Below, piece after piece: positions 11,003-21,424 of a stretch of 64,000 bases of DNA. A program made the position numbers and the translations under genes. The notes beneath the pieces are model-generated. The model was not told where the DNA came from and made no database searches. It was given only the letters and a program-made list of their open reading frames with translations. Each line of letters starts with the position of its first letter. Position 1 is the first letter of the stretch. The stretch comes from Agelas oroides (Eukaryota > Porifera > Demospongiae > Agelasida > Agelasidae), in assembly GCA_949130485.1 (NCBI GenBank), contig OX422183.1:11816543-11880542 (forward strand). Direction: 5' to 3'.

Positions 11003-11392
11003 GGAATTAAATTTGGCGGTCGGGGTTGATACCGCCAAATTAAAATCCGCCAATAATATTTTCGCCCACAAAGCGTAACGCATGCATGCAGTAGCGCTCT
11101 TCGCCCCGCATGCAGTAGCGCTCTTGCAGTAGCGCTCTTGGTAGTTCGGCGCTAGCACGCTGCCAGTTATATTTCTTGTAAATTTGCGAACTCACTGCTT
11201 TGTTTAAGTACCTCAAGCGAGAGGACGGCAACGCTCTCCCTCATAAACGCGCGCAATGTGTATGACGACGTAATACGCTGCGAGGCGCCACCACCAAATT
11301 TAAATTCCGCCAATATTTTCTTACGCTCGGTTTGGGGCCAAACCGCCAAATTTAAAGACCCCCAAATGGCGCCAATATTTCTGGTTATACGG
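11003..11392. mobile_element. MITE-like element with CCGCCAAATT repeats
   Basis: ACCGCCAAATTAAAATCCGCC at the left (from 11030) and AACCGCCAAATTTAAAG near the right (11340), with several inverted and direct copies of the motif at both ends around noncoding DNA. A 14 bp segment containing GCAGTAGCGCTCTT is repeated near 11088-11140. There is no transposase. Ends and target duplication are uncertain. Confidence 0.4.
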
Positions 11393-11867
11393 CATACTTG
11401 AACATGGATGTACTTGCATGAACAATTTTCTGAAAATTTTGGCCGTTTGTGAAATTATGTCATGGCAGGAGATCATGAACCACTTCACGGAAGTCATAAG
11501 CTCCTGGGCATGGTCTTGTGAGAGTATGTACCATGCTTGTGACATTAATGTGAGATGCTTTCTCCACTTTTCTGCCTCGTAAAAAAGCTTGACTGGGTCT
11601 GAATAATAGCTATTCTATTCAGTAAGCATAGGCGACGGAAGCTGGGGGTGGGGGGGGGGGGGGGGGGGGGGACGGGCGAATTTTTATTTTGGACGAGGTT
11701 CGAGGACTTAGTCGCCAAAACGACAGAAAATTAATGACAGGGTTGTACCCATTCTAGTAGCTATACGTAATTAGAATGACGGTATATTCCTGTCAAGATC
11801 CGAGAAAGTCGCTGAGTTTGCCCAGCGTCGAGGGGTCCGTCACGAAAGAAATCTCGTACACTGTCAG

Positions 11868-12060
11868 CAGAAATCCACTCTGAAATCCAGAAATCCAAAC
11901 TGAAATCCAGAAATCCACTGTGAAATCAGAATCCACTCTGAAATCCAGAAATCCAAACTGAAATCCAGAAATCCACTGTGAAATCCAGAAATCCAATCTG
12001 AAATCCAGAACTCCACTCTGAATCCGGAAATCCACTCTAAAATCCGGAAATCCAATTCAG
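11868..12060. repeat. Degenerate minisatellite, about 20 bp unit
   Basis: About ten imperfect copies of AAATCCAGAAATCCACTCTG, some with AAACTG or GTG in place of CTCTG. Minus-strand open frames here (repeats of DFRISxWIS) are a product of the repeat and are not genes. A run of about 21 G lies upstream at 11652. Confidence 0.8.
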
Positions 12061-12557
12061 GATCCTATTAAAATACTCCGCAAATATTCGTATACTTTAA
12101 ATGAAATACATCACCGGATTTACGCGGACGTGCATGTGCACCGATTTTCTATGACGTATTGAACGTCACCACAACGAATGACGTTTGTACCTGGCCGATC
12201 TTCGGTCGTATGGCACGCCACACATAACAAAATTATGGGCGCGCAATTTATGCAATACTTAAGCAAAAGCCGTATAACTTCACCACAAATACGCTAAAAG
12301 CATATTTAAGCGCCCAGGCTTCCTCTTTGAGTGGCTTTGTGATCAGCAAGATTCATATAAGTGGCCAAAAGCTACGCGAAAGACAGCTAAACGCAAAAGT
12401 GTGCGAGCGCCATTTTTCGTATTCTTCTTTCTTTTTTTGACCACAATGTTCAACAACGATATCTCGCAAACGGTTTAAGTACTCACCGTCATTTTAGCAC
12501 GAAACTGATGCTTCAGAGAGACTTCAGAAAGATCCTTCGCCTTCCCTGGAGAGACGT

Positions 12558-14067
12558 ATGAATGAGCTCCTCCTTTCTCTAAAGAAAGCTGGAGCCTTGC
12601 GCCCCAACCTGTACCACCGCCTCAGGTCGTCTGCAGGGAAAACCCCCCTCCTCTATGGTCTTCCAAAAATCCATAAACCAAATGTACCCCTCAGACCCAT
12701 TGTCTCCTTCATCAATTCTCCAACCTACCACCTCTCAAAACATCTGGTCGATATCCTGTCCCCTCTGGTTGGAAACTCTGAGTCAAATGTCAAGAACTCC
12801 ACTCAGTTTGCCACCTTCATTTCAAATATATCCCTTGGACAGGAGGTTTTGGTGTCCTTTGACGTCACCTCCTTGTTCACTAATGTCCCAGTGGGCCTGG
12901 CTTGCCAAGTAGCAGAGGACAGACTAATTGCGGACACCTCCCTGGGAGACCGCACCGCCCTCTCCCCGCCCCAGGTTGTCACACTCCTCCAGTTCTGCCT
13001 CAATGCTATCTACTTGGCATACCAAGGACAATTTTACCAACAGTCCTTCGGCACAGCGATGGGATCTCCAGTGTCTGTCACAGTGGCGAATCTTGTCATG
13101 GAGGATGTAGAGCAGAGAGCCCTGCATGTCTACGTACTCACACCCACCACCCTTCTGGAAGAGATATGTGGATGACACCTGCACTGCTCTTCCTCCTGAT
13201 GAGGTCCACTCCTTTCATGCCCACCTCAACACAATCGAACCATCAATTCAGTTCACCTATGAGATGGAGGAAAATGGCATTCTGCCATTCCTGGACACAG
13301 AGATCACACATTATACAGAGGGATCCCTATCCACAAAAGTCTATAGGAAGCCAACCCATACTGACAAATATCTTGACTTTCAGTCTCACCACCCCCTGGC
13401 ACACAAGGTGGCAGTGGTCCGGACGTTGTACCATAGGGCGGAGCGTCTCTGCACTTTTGCTGATGACAAGACTGAGGAGGAACAACATGTCAGAGAGGCC
13501 CTGACAAACAATGGATACCCTGACCGGATCCTCACCCTTCCCCACCCAACACACCAACAGCAGGCCAACACACTCCCGGAGGCTACCGTGGTCATCCCGT
13601 ATGTGAACCGCACGTATGAGGCGGTCAGAAGAGTGCTGGCTCCCCTCGGCATCAGGACCTATTTCAAACTGCACAAAACATTCAAGAATCTTCTGACTCG
13701 AGTAAAAGACCCTGTTGCACCAGAGGAGAAGGCAGGGGTGGTGTACAGGGTCCCTTGTGGTGATTGCCCGGCCACTTATGTAGGCCAGACGGGAAGGACT
13801 CTGATGCACCGCCTCAAGGAACACAAACGGGCCCTGACAACAGCCAACTCCATGACCTCTGCCCTTGCTGAACATGCTATGGACACTGGCCATGACATTG
13901 ATTGGTCAGATGCCCAAATCATCGATGCCAGCTCCCTCCTCCAACAGCGATGCACCCTGGAGAGTTGGCACATCCGCAGACAACCACAACCCTTGAACAG
14001 AGAGAGAGGCATGTTACCGACAGTCTACGATCAGCTGATCACACAGACCAGCCATCTTTCATCATAG
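12558..14067 (+). pseudogene. Penelope-like RT and GIY-YIG polyprotein, frameshifted
   Basis: Reverse transcriptase with a C-terminal GIY-YIG nuclease. The first frame (12558-13175) shows GLPKIHKPNVPLRPI, motif A SFDVTSLFTNVPV and motif B GTAMGSPVSVTVANL. The second frame (from about 13130) shows FWKRYVDDTC (motif C, YVDD catalytic pair), then LPFLDTEI and KVYRKPTHTDKYL. The endonuclease near 13740-13830 reads VVYRVPCGDCPATYVGQTGR followed by R..EH, the GIY-YIG pattern. One frame change at about 13130-13140 separates motif B from motif C. Apart from this and the missing N-terminus the frame is open, so the insertion looks fairly young. The stop at 14065-14067 leaves about 340 bp of 3' UTR. 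Confidence 0.85.
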
Positions 14068-14280
14068 CTCTCCACCCCTTCCCCCCACCTTCAAAACTGT
14101 CTACACATTTTCAAGTCTCCCAGCGTTGTATGCCCTGTACTGTCTCCTCCCTCTCCTTGTTTTTTATATATTGTTCTGTTACAACCTGTTTTTTCTTTCA
14201 AAATGTCTTCACCCACCTTTTATTCCCGCCACTTTTCCCTTGCTGTATTTATTTTCATGCAGTTGTACTGCCTGTATTAC

Positions 14281-14320
14281 ACTGATGAGGGCCACTGTAT
14301 AGTGGCCGAAACGTTTGATC
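14281..14320 (+). ncRNA. Hammerhead-ribozyme-like motif in PLE 3' region
   Basis: CTGATGAG is followed by a self-complementary GGCCAC/GTGGCC stem II with loop TGTATA, then CGAAAC. This is the conserved core order of type I hammerhead ribozymes, which are known from Penelope-like elements. The stem III/cleavage part (GTTTGATC) departs from the usual GTTTGTC, so activity is doubtful. Confidence 0.5.
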
Positions 14321-14801
14321 CCAACTTGAGAACTATCTGGTTGCTATTTGGTTGGCGCGAGAGCGAAAAAAACTGACATGGATATACCCAACCACACAGG
14401 ACTCTACAAACTGATGCTTATCACAGCGTGGTGCTCTACGACCACTCAGCGTCTTCATAGCTTCAAATTCACCCTGGTCAACAAAAGCCATTCACAACAC
14501 TCTGAGACTGCTGTCCGTTGCTTAGGACGCCATTTTCTAATTTGCCAGTACGCATGTGCACACGAAGTCTCGTTCCCAGACCGAAGGCCACAGTCATTGG
14601 TCCTGAAGCGAGAGTACACAAGCGAGCGGGCATGGCTGGCACGGTCTTTCCCCCCCGCGGCATTGGGCAAGGCTTATGAACACCACATTGGTAAGACGCT
14701 GCATTCAGCTGTCTACTTGTAGCTACACTAAAAATAGCCTACTCACAGCTTTAGTGAACTGTAAAGCTAGGATGGTCAGTTGTCAGTTTGATAGTTTTCT
14801 G

Positions 14802-14881
14802 TAGCCTCGTTCCCAGGCCACTCCCAGATTTTATCTCGCAGCCGTGGAGAAAAATCGGGAGAAGGCCTGGGAGCAATACTA
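14802..14881. mobile_element. Short MULE-end hairpin
   Basis: TAGCCTCGTTCCCAGGCC at the left faces GGCCTGGGAGCAATACTA at the right, with complementary CTCCC/GGGAG segments inside. It matches the terminal sequence of the large MULE-type elements. The 9 bp flanks do not match clearly. Confidence 0.5.
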
Positions 14882-15145
14882 CGTCACGGACCGGAAATGG
14901 TGGACTCAGTTAGTACGTAATGTGGACTCGGTTTCGTAATGATGGCAACGTGCCCACGCAATATGCGGCCAATACAGCAAGCGATCGAATAGTAAAGCTT
15001 GCCTAGGCGTTTTGCTAACAGCTATGGACTTCGCAAGTACCAAGTCGCTAACGAAGGATGTATAGACGTAAGTGGAAGGCGTTATGCGTGTACGTCGACT
15101 GAGGAAAGTAGGAGGCTGAGGGCAAGCGCATCGCTCCGTGTCAAG

Positions 15146-15285
15146 TAAGTGTCTGCACTCGGTCCACTATCCTCAAGGAGGCTCAGAGCCAGGGCTGAAC
15201 GGCTTAGATAACTTGTACATACCTACAAGTAGCCTTGCCATCTGTTTCTCCGTCCTTGAGGATGGTGGCCCGAGTGTAGAGACTT
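15146..15285. repeat. Imperfect inverted repeat, about 30 bp arms
   Basis: CTCGGTCCACTATCCTCAAG near 15158 faces CCTTGAGGATGGTGGCCCG near 15252. Probably a decayed MITE. No gene is seen from 14882 to 16040; an A/T-rich open stretch near 15600-15790 on the minus strand matches nothing known to me. Confidence 0.4.
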
Positions 15286-16049
15286 TGTATGGCATAGCTA
15301 CCATTGGTGTCAATACTTGATTTAGCATTGTCATTTTACTCTTCGATCTGAACTCTTGGAATCAACTGTTTTCTAAACATCAGTAATCACACGTTACGAT
15401 AAAGAACTAAATCATTCAAGTTGTCACAGTGGGTAAGAGAGGAACCAGAAGTATCACAATCTCCTACAGCAAGTGTATGTTTTGATCAGCAGAATGATGA
15501 CAGAAAATGTCTCTAACCTCTCACTTCATAAGGTAAAGCAGGATACATAATTAATTTTACACCTCACCTTCCATATAGCTACACACTGAATGATGCTTAT
15601 GTTCTAGGTCAAAATGCTGTGACTAAACAGCCTGTGCATCATGTTAAATCTATGTCTACAGCATTTAGAAAGCTTCAAGTTCAGCCTCCTGACTTGCAAA
15701 AGTTGGAAGTAGTAATTGAATTTCCTAAAATGACAAGTACATTTTCCCACCACATGTAAACAATGGGGATTCCTTACAAAATTCATGTCCATAATGCCTC
15801 ATCTAAACCTCAAGCAATAGTGTCAGTACTGATATCAGAAGAGAGGTATTCATGAGTAGAACACGGTTTCAAGTTGCAATTTTTATTATATCATTAATTT
15901 TTTTGATGTTTGTAGGTGTTATAGCACCTACAGCAGAGTTAATTGTAGCTTATAATCTTCATATGCTGGACAAACTCAGCGACTGGGGCATTTTTGAGAC
16001 GCGGCCGCATACGACAGGTGCGCGCTTACGCAACTACGTGGTGCAAATC

Positions 16050-16124
16050 ATGGCGAGCCAGAGAACGCTTGACACTTGGCTACCTGCAGCCAAGAAAAAG
16101 AAGACAGGAAGTGACAGGAGGTAA
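16050..16124 (+). other. Possible first exon with PIP-box-like N-terminus
   Basis: An ATG at 16050 opens MASQRTLDTWLPAAKKKKTG and ends at TAA (16122-16124); a splice donor (GAG/GTAAAA) overlaps the stop. QRTLDTWL resembles a PCNA-interacting Q-x-x-L-x-x-aromatic motif followed by a Lys-rich run. This could be the first exon of a TE or host gene, but no downstream exon was found and the hAT-type MITE starts 23 bp later. Confidence 0.25.
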
Positions 16125-16146
16125 AAAGTACACGCCTTGTAACGTT

Positions 16147-16616
16147 CAGTGGCATAGCCAAGCTGGGGCACACTGGAGCACGTGCCCTAGCAATCAGAGG
16201 CCGTGCCCCACCATTTGGAGGCGCGCCTGAAAAGTATCGGGGCCAAAAGTAGTTGTGGACCGCGAACCGGGCGCTAAAAATGCATAAATGTCGTGAAATC
16301 GAGCAGCGCAGTATAGCTATTTGTATCCTCAGAATAACGAGGTCTTGTATGCTCCCCTGATCTCACTACACGTGAATTTTCCGCAAGTAATAAAGTGACT
16401 TTACACTGCACACACATCCGCACCGAAGGCATGGTGGGAAAAGCACCCGATTCAAGGCGACGGTATGGCCTAAAATAGCCTCAGAACCGACATGGGAAGC
16501 TCAAAATATTCTGGGGGAGCATGCCCCCAGACCCCCTACGTTTTGCATAGAAGTTCTCACAAACATGGTGTGCCCACGTGTGCCCTGGCATGAACTGTGT
16601 CCTGGCTACGCCACTG
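16147..16616. mobile_element. 470 bp hAT-type MITE, 8 bp TSD
   Basis: The ends are CAGTGGCATAGCCAAGC and CCTGGCTACGCCACTG, the CAGTGGCGTAGCC type common in hAT-derived MITEs. Both sides carry GTAACGTT (16139-16146 and 16617-16624), the 8 bp duplication expected of hAT. The interior is noncoding and contains GGGGGAGCATGCCCCC. A diverged left end of the same type lies at 55850. Confidence 0.85.
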
Positions 16617-17391
16617 GTAACGTTACCAGGTTACGAATGGAAGAAGTGTGAAGTATCTAAATTATCAGTGTCACTGTGCATGCTCAGCTAGGCCATTCTG
16701 AGCTTTTCAAGTACGGTACACTCTCTGAGCTACCGCGCCCCCTCCCCCGCACCCTTCCCCTACGGCGGCCGCCGCACTACAACTGCCCCCCCCCCCCCCC
16801 CCCCCCCAAATTCGAAGTGTTTCCGGCGACTATGGTAAGTGGGGTCTGGGTACGAGACTATCTTGTAGAGACCACTGCACGAGTTGAAGTTGAGCTTCGA
16901 ACCCGGGCTTTCTGTTCTGGATTTTGTCTGAAGGCTTCAGGCTAGCACGGCTGGCTCGCGAGACTTAGTCGTCGACGTCCAACAAGTTATGGCATGTATT
17001 GCCCTAACTTTTCATCCAGGGACGATCTGTTTTGAGCTGAAGTCAAGGTCAGACCAGCCCAGAACACAGTCCCCGCATGCAGGAAGCAGTAACTCACAGT
17101 GACAGCTGACTCAGACGGTCAGACCCCAAAAAGAGATGGTGGGTTGCTTTAATATAACAGCTATAGCTTAGATCATCTAGACTACGACTGCGTTGTAGTG
17201 ACCGGTAGTGTTCATGTACTTGGAGATCAAAGCACACTTTCACTTCCGGTGAGTCCGCGGAATGAGTCCATTCCGCAGTCCGTTCCGCGTTTTACAGTAG
17301 GCCGTGTACAGCTCCCCTTCCTACTGACAGAAAAGCTTGCCATGGTGTTTTAAAAGACGGAAATTTATAAGTATGCATTAGCATCACCATT

Positions 17392-17763
17392 TCATGCCAA
17401 ATTCTTGCCAATGCATGGCAAGTATTTGGATAGATGGTGGCCTCTTATACATACAAAAGGTTGTGAAAGCAATACATGGTGAAAGCAATAGATGGTCTCC
17501 TCTTTTACATTCCAAACTTTAGAATCTGTCCACCGTAGAAAGTGCAGACAGATCCCCATTTGCCATGGGGTAAACAGCCTTGGCCACCAAATACTCATGT
17601 ACAGTTGGGTTAGTTTGGTTCCCATGCAGACCCTTCTAGTGCACAAACTAGAGGAAAGCCCTAGTGAGTAACTCGGCTCTGGCATGGATCCACGGCATTT
17701 CAATCTTGCAAACTCTGTTTTCAGAGATTCAACGAAATTAGTCAGCCATTGCCATTGCTCCAA
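17392..17763 (-). CDS. Hypothetical 123 aa frame, doubtful
   Basis: An open frame of 123 codons (begins MEQWQWLTNFVESL) with several Trp, Cys and His residues but no recognisable domain, signal peptide or spliced partner. It overlaps no TE end that I can see. It could be chance, or a fragment of a TE gene. The surrounding DNA from 16620 to 18298 has no other gene, only a C run at 16788. Confidence 0.15.
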   Translation of the reverse strand: MEQWQWLTNFVESLKTEFARLKCRGSMPEPSYSLGLSSSLCTRRVCMGTKLTQLYMSIWWPRLFTPWQMGICLHFLRWTDSKVWNVKEETIYCFHHVLLSQPFVCIRGHHLSKYLPCIGKNLA

Positions 17764-18298
17764 ATGTATCTATACTCTATTGTATAATATGACAAATCAA
17801 TCACAACAAGAATGATGCCATCAGGCAAAGTGCTTCCTGTGGATTAGTAGAATTAAACTCTGGTTTGCTGACACAGCATTCTTTCCTTCATTTTAACACT
17901 GTTAGCTGGAAAACAGCTGTAGATTTGTGCTAAGATCGAGTTATTCATTAGACCCTTCTCTCACTCATGCTCACTCTGTAGAAGGGTTTGGGAACCAAAC
18001 TACATGCAGTCTAGCCATTTTACAGACAGTGAAATATGCCATGTATTGTAGGTCTCACTGATCAGCGTTTGTTTTATCTTCCAAGTTGGTAGTCCCGAAC
18101 CCAGACCTTCTTGGAGGGTTGAAGGAGGGTCTGAGTATACGACTACCAAGTTGGTGACATGATTAATACTTGATCAAGAGCAGGTTTGTAAGTGAGATGT
18201 TATTCTAAGTTTGTTGTCATACTGCAAAATGGTGCATATGCACTTAGACTGGTATGTACTGATATCTTAAGAATTAATGCTAAGGATGGCCATGCAGG

Positions 18299-18857
18299 TA
18301 CCGTATAGCGGGAAATTTTCGAATGGTGCAAATTTTCGTATATTTCGAATGCTCGCTCCGTATTCGAAAATAAAAACTGCGAAAATTTGAACGGCACGGG
18401 CAGCTGCAGTGTGAGGTGCTAACAATGTCTATGTACAGCTACTTTGCAGAGGCTTCGAAACGGAGTGACCTTCCCAATCCCAATGGATCGCTATCGGCAT
18501 CAGTTAGCCCTGCCGCGATAAAAGAAGCTAACGAAGCTGTAAAGAGTGCGACAAGTGAGGGAAAGAGCAAGCGGAGAGGGGGTTACGCTAAGTTCTCACC
18601 TGAGCAGCAAGCTGCAATCGGCAAGTATGCCTCTCTCACCATCGCTTCCACTGAGAAAGATGCCATCTTCGATCGAACCTGGGTGTGATCTTTTTGTCTG
18701 CTCGTGGAATATTAGCAATGGGCGTGTCCTACTTGGCCGGCCATTGAACGTACGCGCGCGCGTGCAGTAGATCATGCGAAATTTACAACTACGAAAATTT
18801 ATTCTTTGGTCAATTATACGAAAATTTGCACCAACGAAAATTTCCCGCTATACGGTA
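18299..18857. mobile_element. 559 bp TA-flanked TIR element
   Basis: A perfect 21 bp terminal repeat begins CCGTATAGCGGGAAATTTTC; with two or three differences it extends to about 44 bp through GGTGCAAATTTTCGTAT. TA lies on both sides (18299-18300 and 18856-18857), as in Tc1/mariner/pogo elements. It carries a short N-terminal-exon-like ORF and no catalytic domain, so it is non-autonomous. Confidence 0.8.
18425..18688 (+). CDS. 87 aa transposase N-terminus-like ORF in TIR element
   Basis: Starts MSMYSYFAEASKRSDLPNP and contains RGGYAKFSPEQQAAIGKY before a stop at 18688. The second segment resembles the helix-turn-helix lead-in (YTPEQRAxIGKYA) that I recall from DDE-type transposon proteins in sponges and cnidarians. 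The first resembles a PIP box (x-x-M-x-x-Y-F). The frame ends before any DDE domain, so this is a truncated relic retained between intact TIRs. The family assignment is an inference. Confidence 0.4.
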   Translation: MSMYSYFAEASKRSDLPNPNGSLSASVSPAAIKEANEAVKSATSEGKSKRRGGYAKFSPEQQAAIGKYASLTIASTEKDAIFDRTWV

Positions 18858-18999
18858 ACATGTTTACCATAGTGTGCATACAGCGGATTTCAGTTGCGTT
18901 CGAATCTTCCGTGTTGCGTACGCAACGATGAGTTTTGCGTGCACATGCGTAATGCGTATCTGCGTGTGGCAGTATTTTTAAAAACTATAGCTGTAAGCC

Positions 19000-19983
19000 A
19001 TGTCAGCCGAACCCGGTAGAAAGAAGTCGTATTTTGCTGATCTGAGATGGAGAATAGTGTACCAACGCATAGCGATGAACCTTCCTTTCTATAAAATCGC
19101 CCGCAACTTGAACATCGCTGCCAGTACAGCTAACCGGATTTATCAGCTGTTTGAGCAAACTGGAGGAGTAGATCCTGTGCAAACGCTAGAGAGGCATGAA
19201 ATCCGAGCAGTTGACATGCACACTGAACTACATGTTATCGGTTTTGTGATTGAAAATCCATCTGTCTACCTCAGTGAAGTGTGCTACAACGTACGTGATA
19301 TTACTGGGGAAGCAGTATCCCCTTCCACTGTTTGCAGGCTACTTAAGTGATATGGCATTTCACGAAAAAAGATAAGGCAGGTTGCCCTCCAGAGAAGTGA
19401 CAGCTTAAGAGGAGCCTTTATGGCTCAGACGTTCTTATATCAACGTGATATGTTTGTCTGGATAGATGAAACTGGTTCAGCAACCAGGGATACAATCCGA
19501 AAGTATGGATATTCTCTCCGTGGAATGAGGGCTGAGTACCACCGACTGTTAACAAGAGGCAAGAGAGTCAATGCCATCACAGCAATGTCTTCCACAGGGA
19601 TAATAGCACTGGACCTGACAACAGACACTGTAAATGGTGACAAGTTTTTCGATTATCTCAGAGCATCATTAATCCCAAACATGATGGCATTTAATGGGAT
19701 GAACCCACGGTCCATAGTTATAATGGACAACTGCTCAGTGCACCATGTTGAAGAAGTGACAGAGTTACTAAGGCAGGCTGGAATTGTAGTACTTTTTCTC
19801 CCTCCATACAGCCCTGATCTCAACCCATTAGAGGAAGCATTTAGTTATATTAAGGGCTATTTAAGAAAACACGATGAACTGTTCCAATCAATCCCTTCCC
19901 CTATAGACTTGATCAAGACGGCATTTGACAGCATTACAGAAGAACATTGTCAGGCATGGATTTCACATTCAGGATATTTGTAA
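19000..19983 (+). pseudogene. Tc1/mariner (IS630-like) DD34E transposase, one stop
   Basis: Cut-and-paste transposase of 327 codons interrupted by a single TGA at codon 117 (19348-19350), with the same frame on both sides. The N-terminal part has paired HTH-like segments (IARNLNIAASTANRIYQLF near 29-47). The catalytic core keeps all three acids: D156 in WIDETG, D243 in IVIMDNCSVHH, and E278 in PPYSPDLNPLEEAF, with 34 residues between the last two. The stop lies in LLK-stop-YGISRKKIR; a CGA-to-TGA CpG transition would explain it. Otherwise intact, so the copy was lost recently. It sits 120 bp inside the left TIR, as expected. Confidence 0.9.
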
Positions 19984-20060
19984 ACCCCAATTATGTTATT
20001 TATAGTGACTCAAGGAAACTGAATTATGTTGATCACATATAACAACCATTTGATGTGTAA

Positions 20061-21424
20061 TCAGATGAACAAAACTGAAATGCATGTTCTGTAATAGCAC
20101 TCAGTACTAAGTAACTTACTATACACAAAGCTAGTCAGTATAGGTCCCAGCTTGAAAAGGTCACCCATTATTGTTTCCTTTAGCTCATCGTATTGCTGAA
20201 CTGAGATGGCACCTTTTTCGAGTAAGTTGTGCCACTTACTGAGCTGCTCTATGCACTCTCCACGAAGCCCTAGGCGTTTACTTGGTGAAGAACTTATCTC
20301 AACAGGTTGTGCTTTCTGTGATTTCCGTTTGTCTTTCATACCATCTCCACCTTTTCCAAAATAGGGAAGATTAGGTGGTGTTTCATACGAATCATGTTTG
20401 CCTATGTGGAGAAGATGAGCCCAAGCATTTAATTTTTCAATGCCATAACTAGCACCATGTTTTTCCTTTAGCTCCTCGACAATCTTTCCCACTTCTTGCA
20501 GTTTTTGAGCAGATGACGTACACTTTGATCCTGTGGCAGGCACCGAGTCACAGTTTGTCGGTGACAAAGGACGCTTTCTTGATCGGACTGGTCGGTCATC
20601 CTCACTTTCCCCCTTCATATAACACCACAACAATATTTCACTCCTAACCTTCTTATCATGTATCTGGTACAATTCATGCAAGTCGTCTTCTGTCCCTAGC
20701 CACATCTGTCTACCCTTAATGCCATGGCCAGGTTCAATGTAGCCAACATCTTTTGTAGCTACATCCAGAGACTGTAGTTCTGTACGTACATCTTCTACGG
20801 AACTAAACTTCTCAGTGTATTTAACTCGTTTGATACTGTACTCAGATTTCTTTGCACGATTCACCACTTTAACTCTGTATGTATATGTCTGCTTTGACGA
20901 GATTCTCAACTGTGTAGAGTTCTCTGAGCTGCACTGTAACAGAAAGACAGAAATGTAATGCCTATAGGTAAGGCAATACAATACATATATGCGATGTGTG
21001 TGCATGCAATACATATAATTATGTATCGCATGCACACACACATATACACACCGACACATACCCACACCATAGATATGCCCACACACACGTACACACACCG
21101 ACACCGACACCAACACACACACACACACACACACACACACTGGGTGAATCCAGATGGGAGCATAGTGCTTCGCACCAGCACATACAAAGTGACCCTCACC
21201 CCGGCTATTCTAAATAGAGCACCTCACCTGGAGCACCTCACCTGGATGTTTAGGTCCTTCTGCATACAGTATGTAGCTGCTGGAGGAAACGCCAAGAGTG
21301 TGCGATGTGATGAGTCATAGTATGGCGGGTAATAACCACTGTAGCCATGCTGGCTGTAAGGATGCTCCTCGCTCCAATTCCAATGCGGGTTGTCAGCTTC
21401 AGGGTCAGACTGGCCTCCCTCCAT
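20061..21424 (-). CDS. Second protein of the Tc1/mariner-like element
   Basis: Two exons: 21424-21242 (start MEGGQSDPEADNPHWNWS) and 20933-20061, joined in phase 0 by a GTGAGG donor and a TTACAG acceptor. Total about 351 aa. Upstream ATG at 21481 is possible but adds unremarkable sequence. The exon 2 product contains KQTYTYRVKVVNRAKKSEYS, MWLGTEDDLHELYQIHDKKV, a KRPLSP basic patch, and a C-terminal block CIEQLSKWHNLLEKGAISVQ followed by YDELKETIMGDLF. I recall the KWHxLLExGAIxxxQYDEL block from TE-linked sponge and cnidarian proteins of unknown function. No catalytic motif is visible. A DNA-binding or accessory role is only a guess. The intron holds the CA microsatellite. Confidence 0.65.
21008..21141. 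repeat. CA/TG microsatellite in intron
   Basis: Imperfect CACACA and ACACCGACAC runs end in a clean CA tract at about 21112-21140. Open frames across it (CVCVCV or HTHTHT) are artefacts. Confidence 0.85.

Larger units (their letters stand above)
12514..14407 (+). mobile_element. Penelope-like retroelement, 5'-truncated, 12 bp TSD
   Basis: The element is bounded by AAACTGATGCTT on both sides (12502-12513 and 14408-14419). Copy B (29860-29880) shows the unoccupied site CGAAACTGATG. It encodes an RT plus GIY-YIG endonuclease, the Penelope-like (PLE) architecture, and ends in a noncoding 3' region with a hammerhead-like motif. The RT starts within the fingers region, so the 5' part is missing, as is usual for truncated PLE insertions. 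Confidence 0.85.
12238..14800 (+). repeat. Dispersed repeat copy A (split by Penelope element)
   Basis: 12238-12513 plus 14408-14800 align with 29353-34490 once the insertions are removed. Shared stretches include AAGCAAAAGCCGTATAAC, TTTAAGCGCCCAGGCTTCC, TAGCACGAAACTGATG, TTCATAGCTTCAAAT, ACTGCTGTCCGTTGC and CTGGCACGGTCT. Without insertions each copy is about 0.67 kb. I see no protein in it. It may be a TE fragment or an exapted repeat. Copy A holds a 1.9 kb Penelope-like insertion; copy B holds two other insertions. Confidence 0.75.

Noticed and set aside
11793-12055. Two overlapping minus-strand frames with repeated DFRIS units
   Set aside because: They are products of the 20 bp minisatellite, with no start context and no domain.
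13327-14012. Minus-strand open frames opposite the Penelope coding region
   Set aside because: They are antisense shadows of the RT/GIY-YIG frame.
20934-21140. N-terminal extension CVCVCV of the second mariner-element protein
   Set aside because: It is intronic CA repeat; the acceptor at 20934-20935 gives a sensible exon start.
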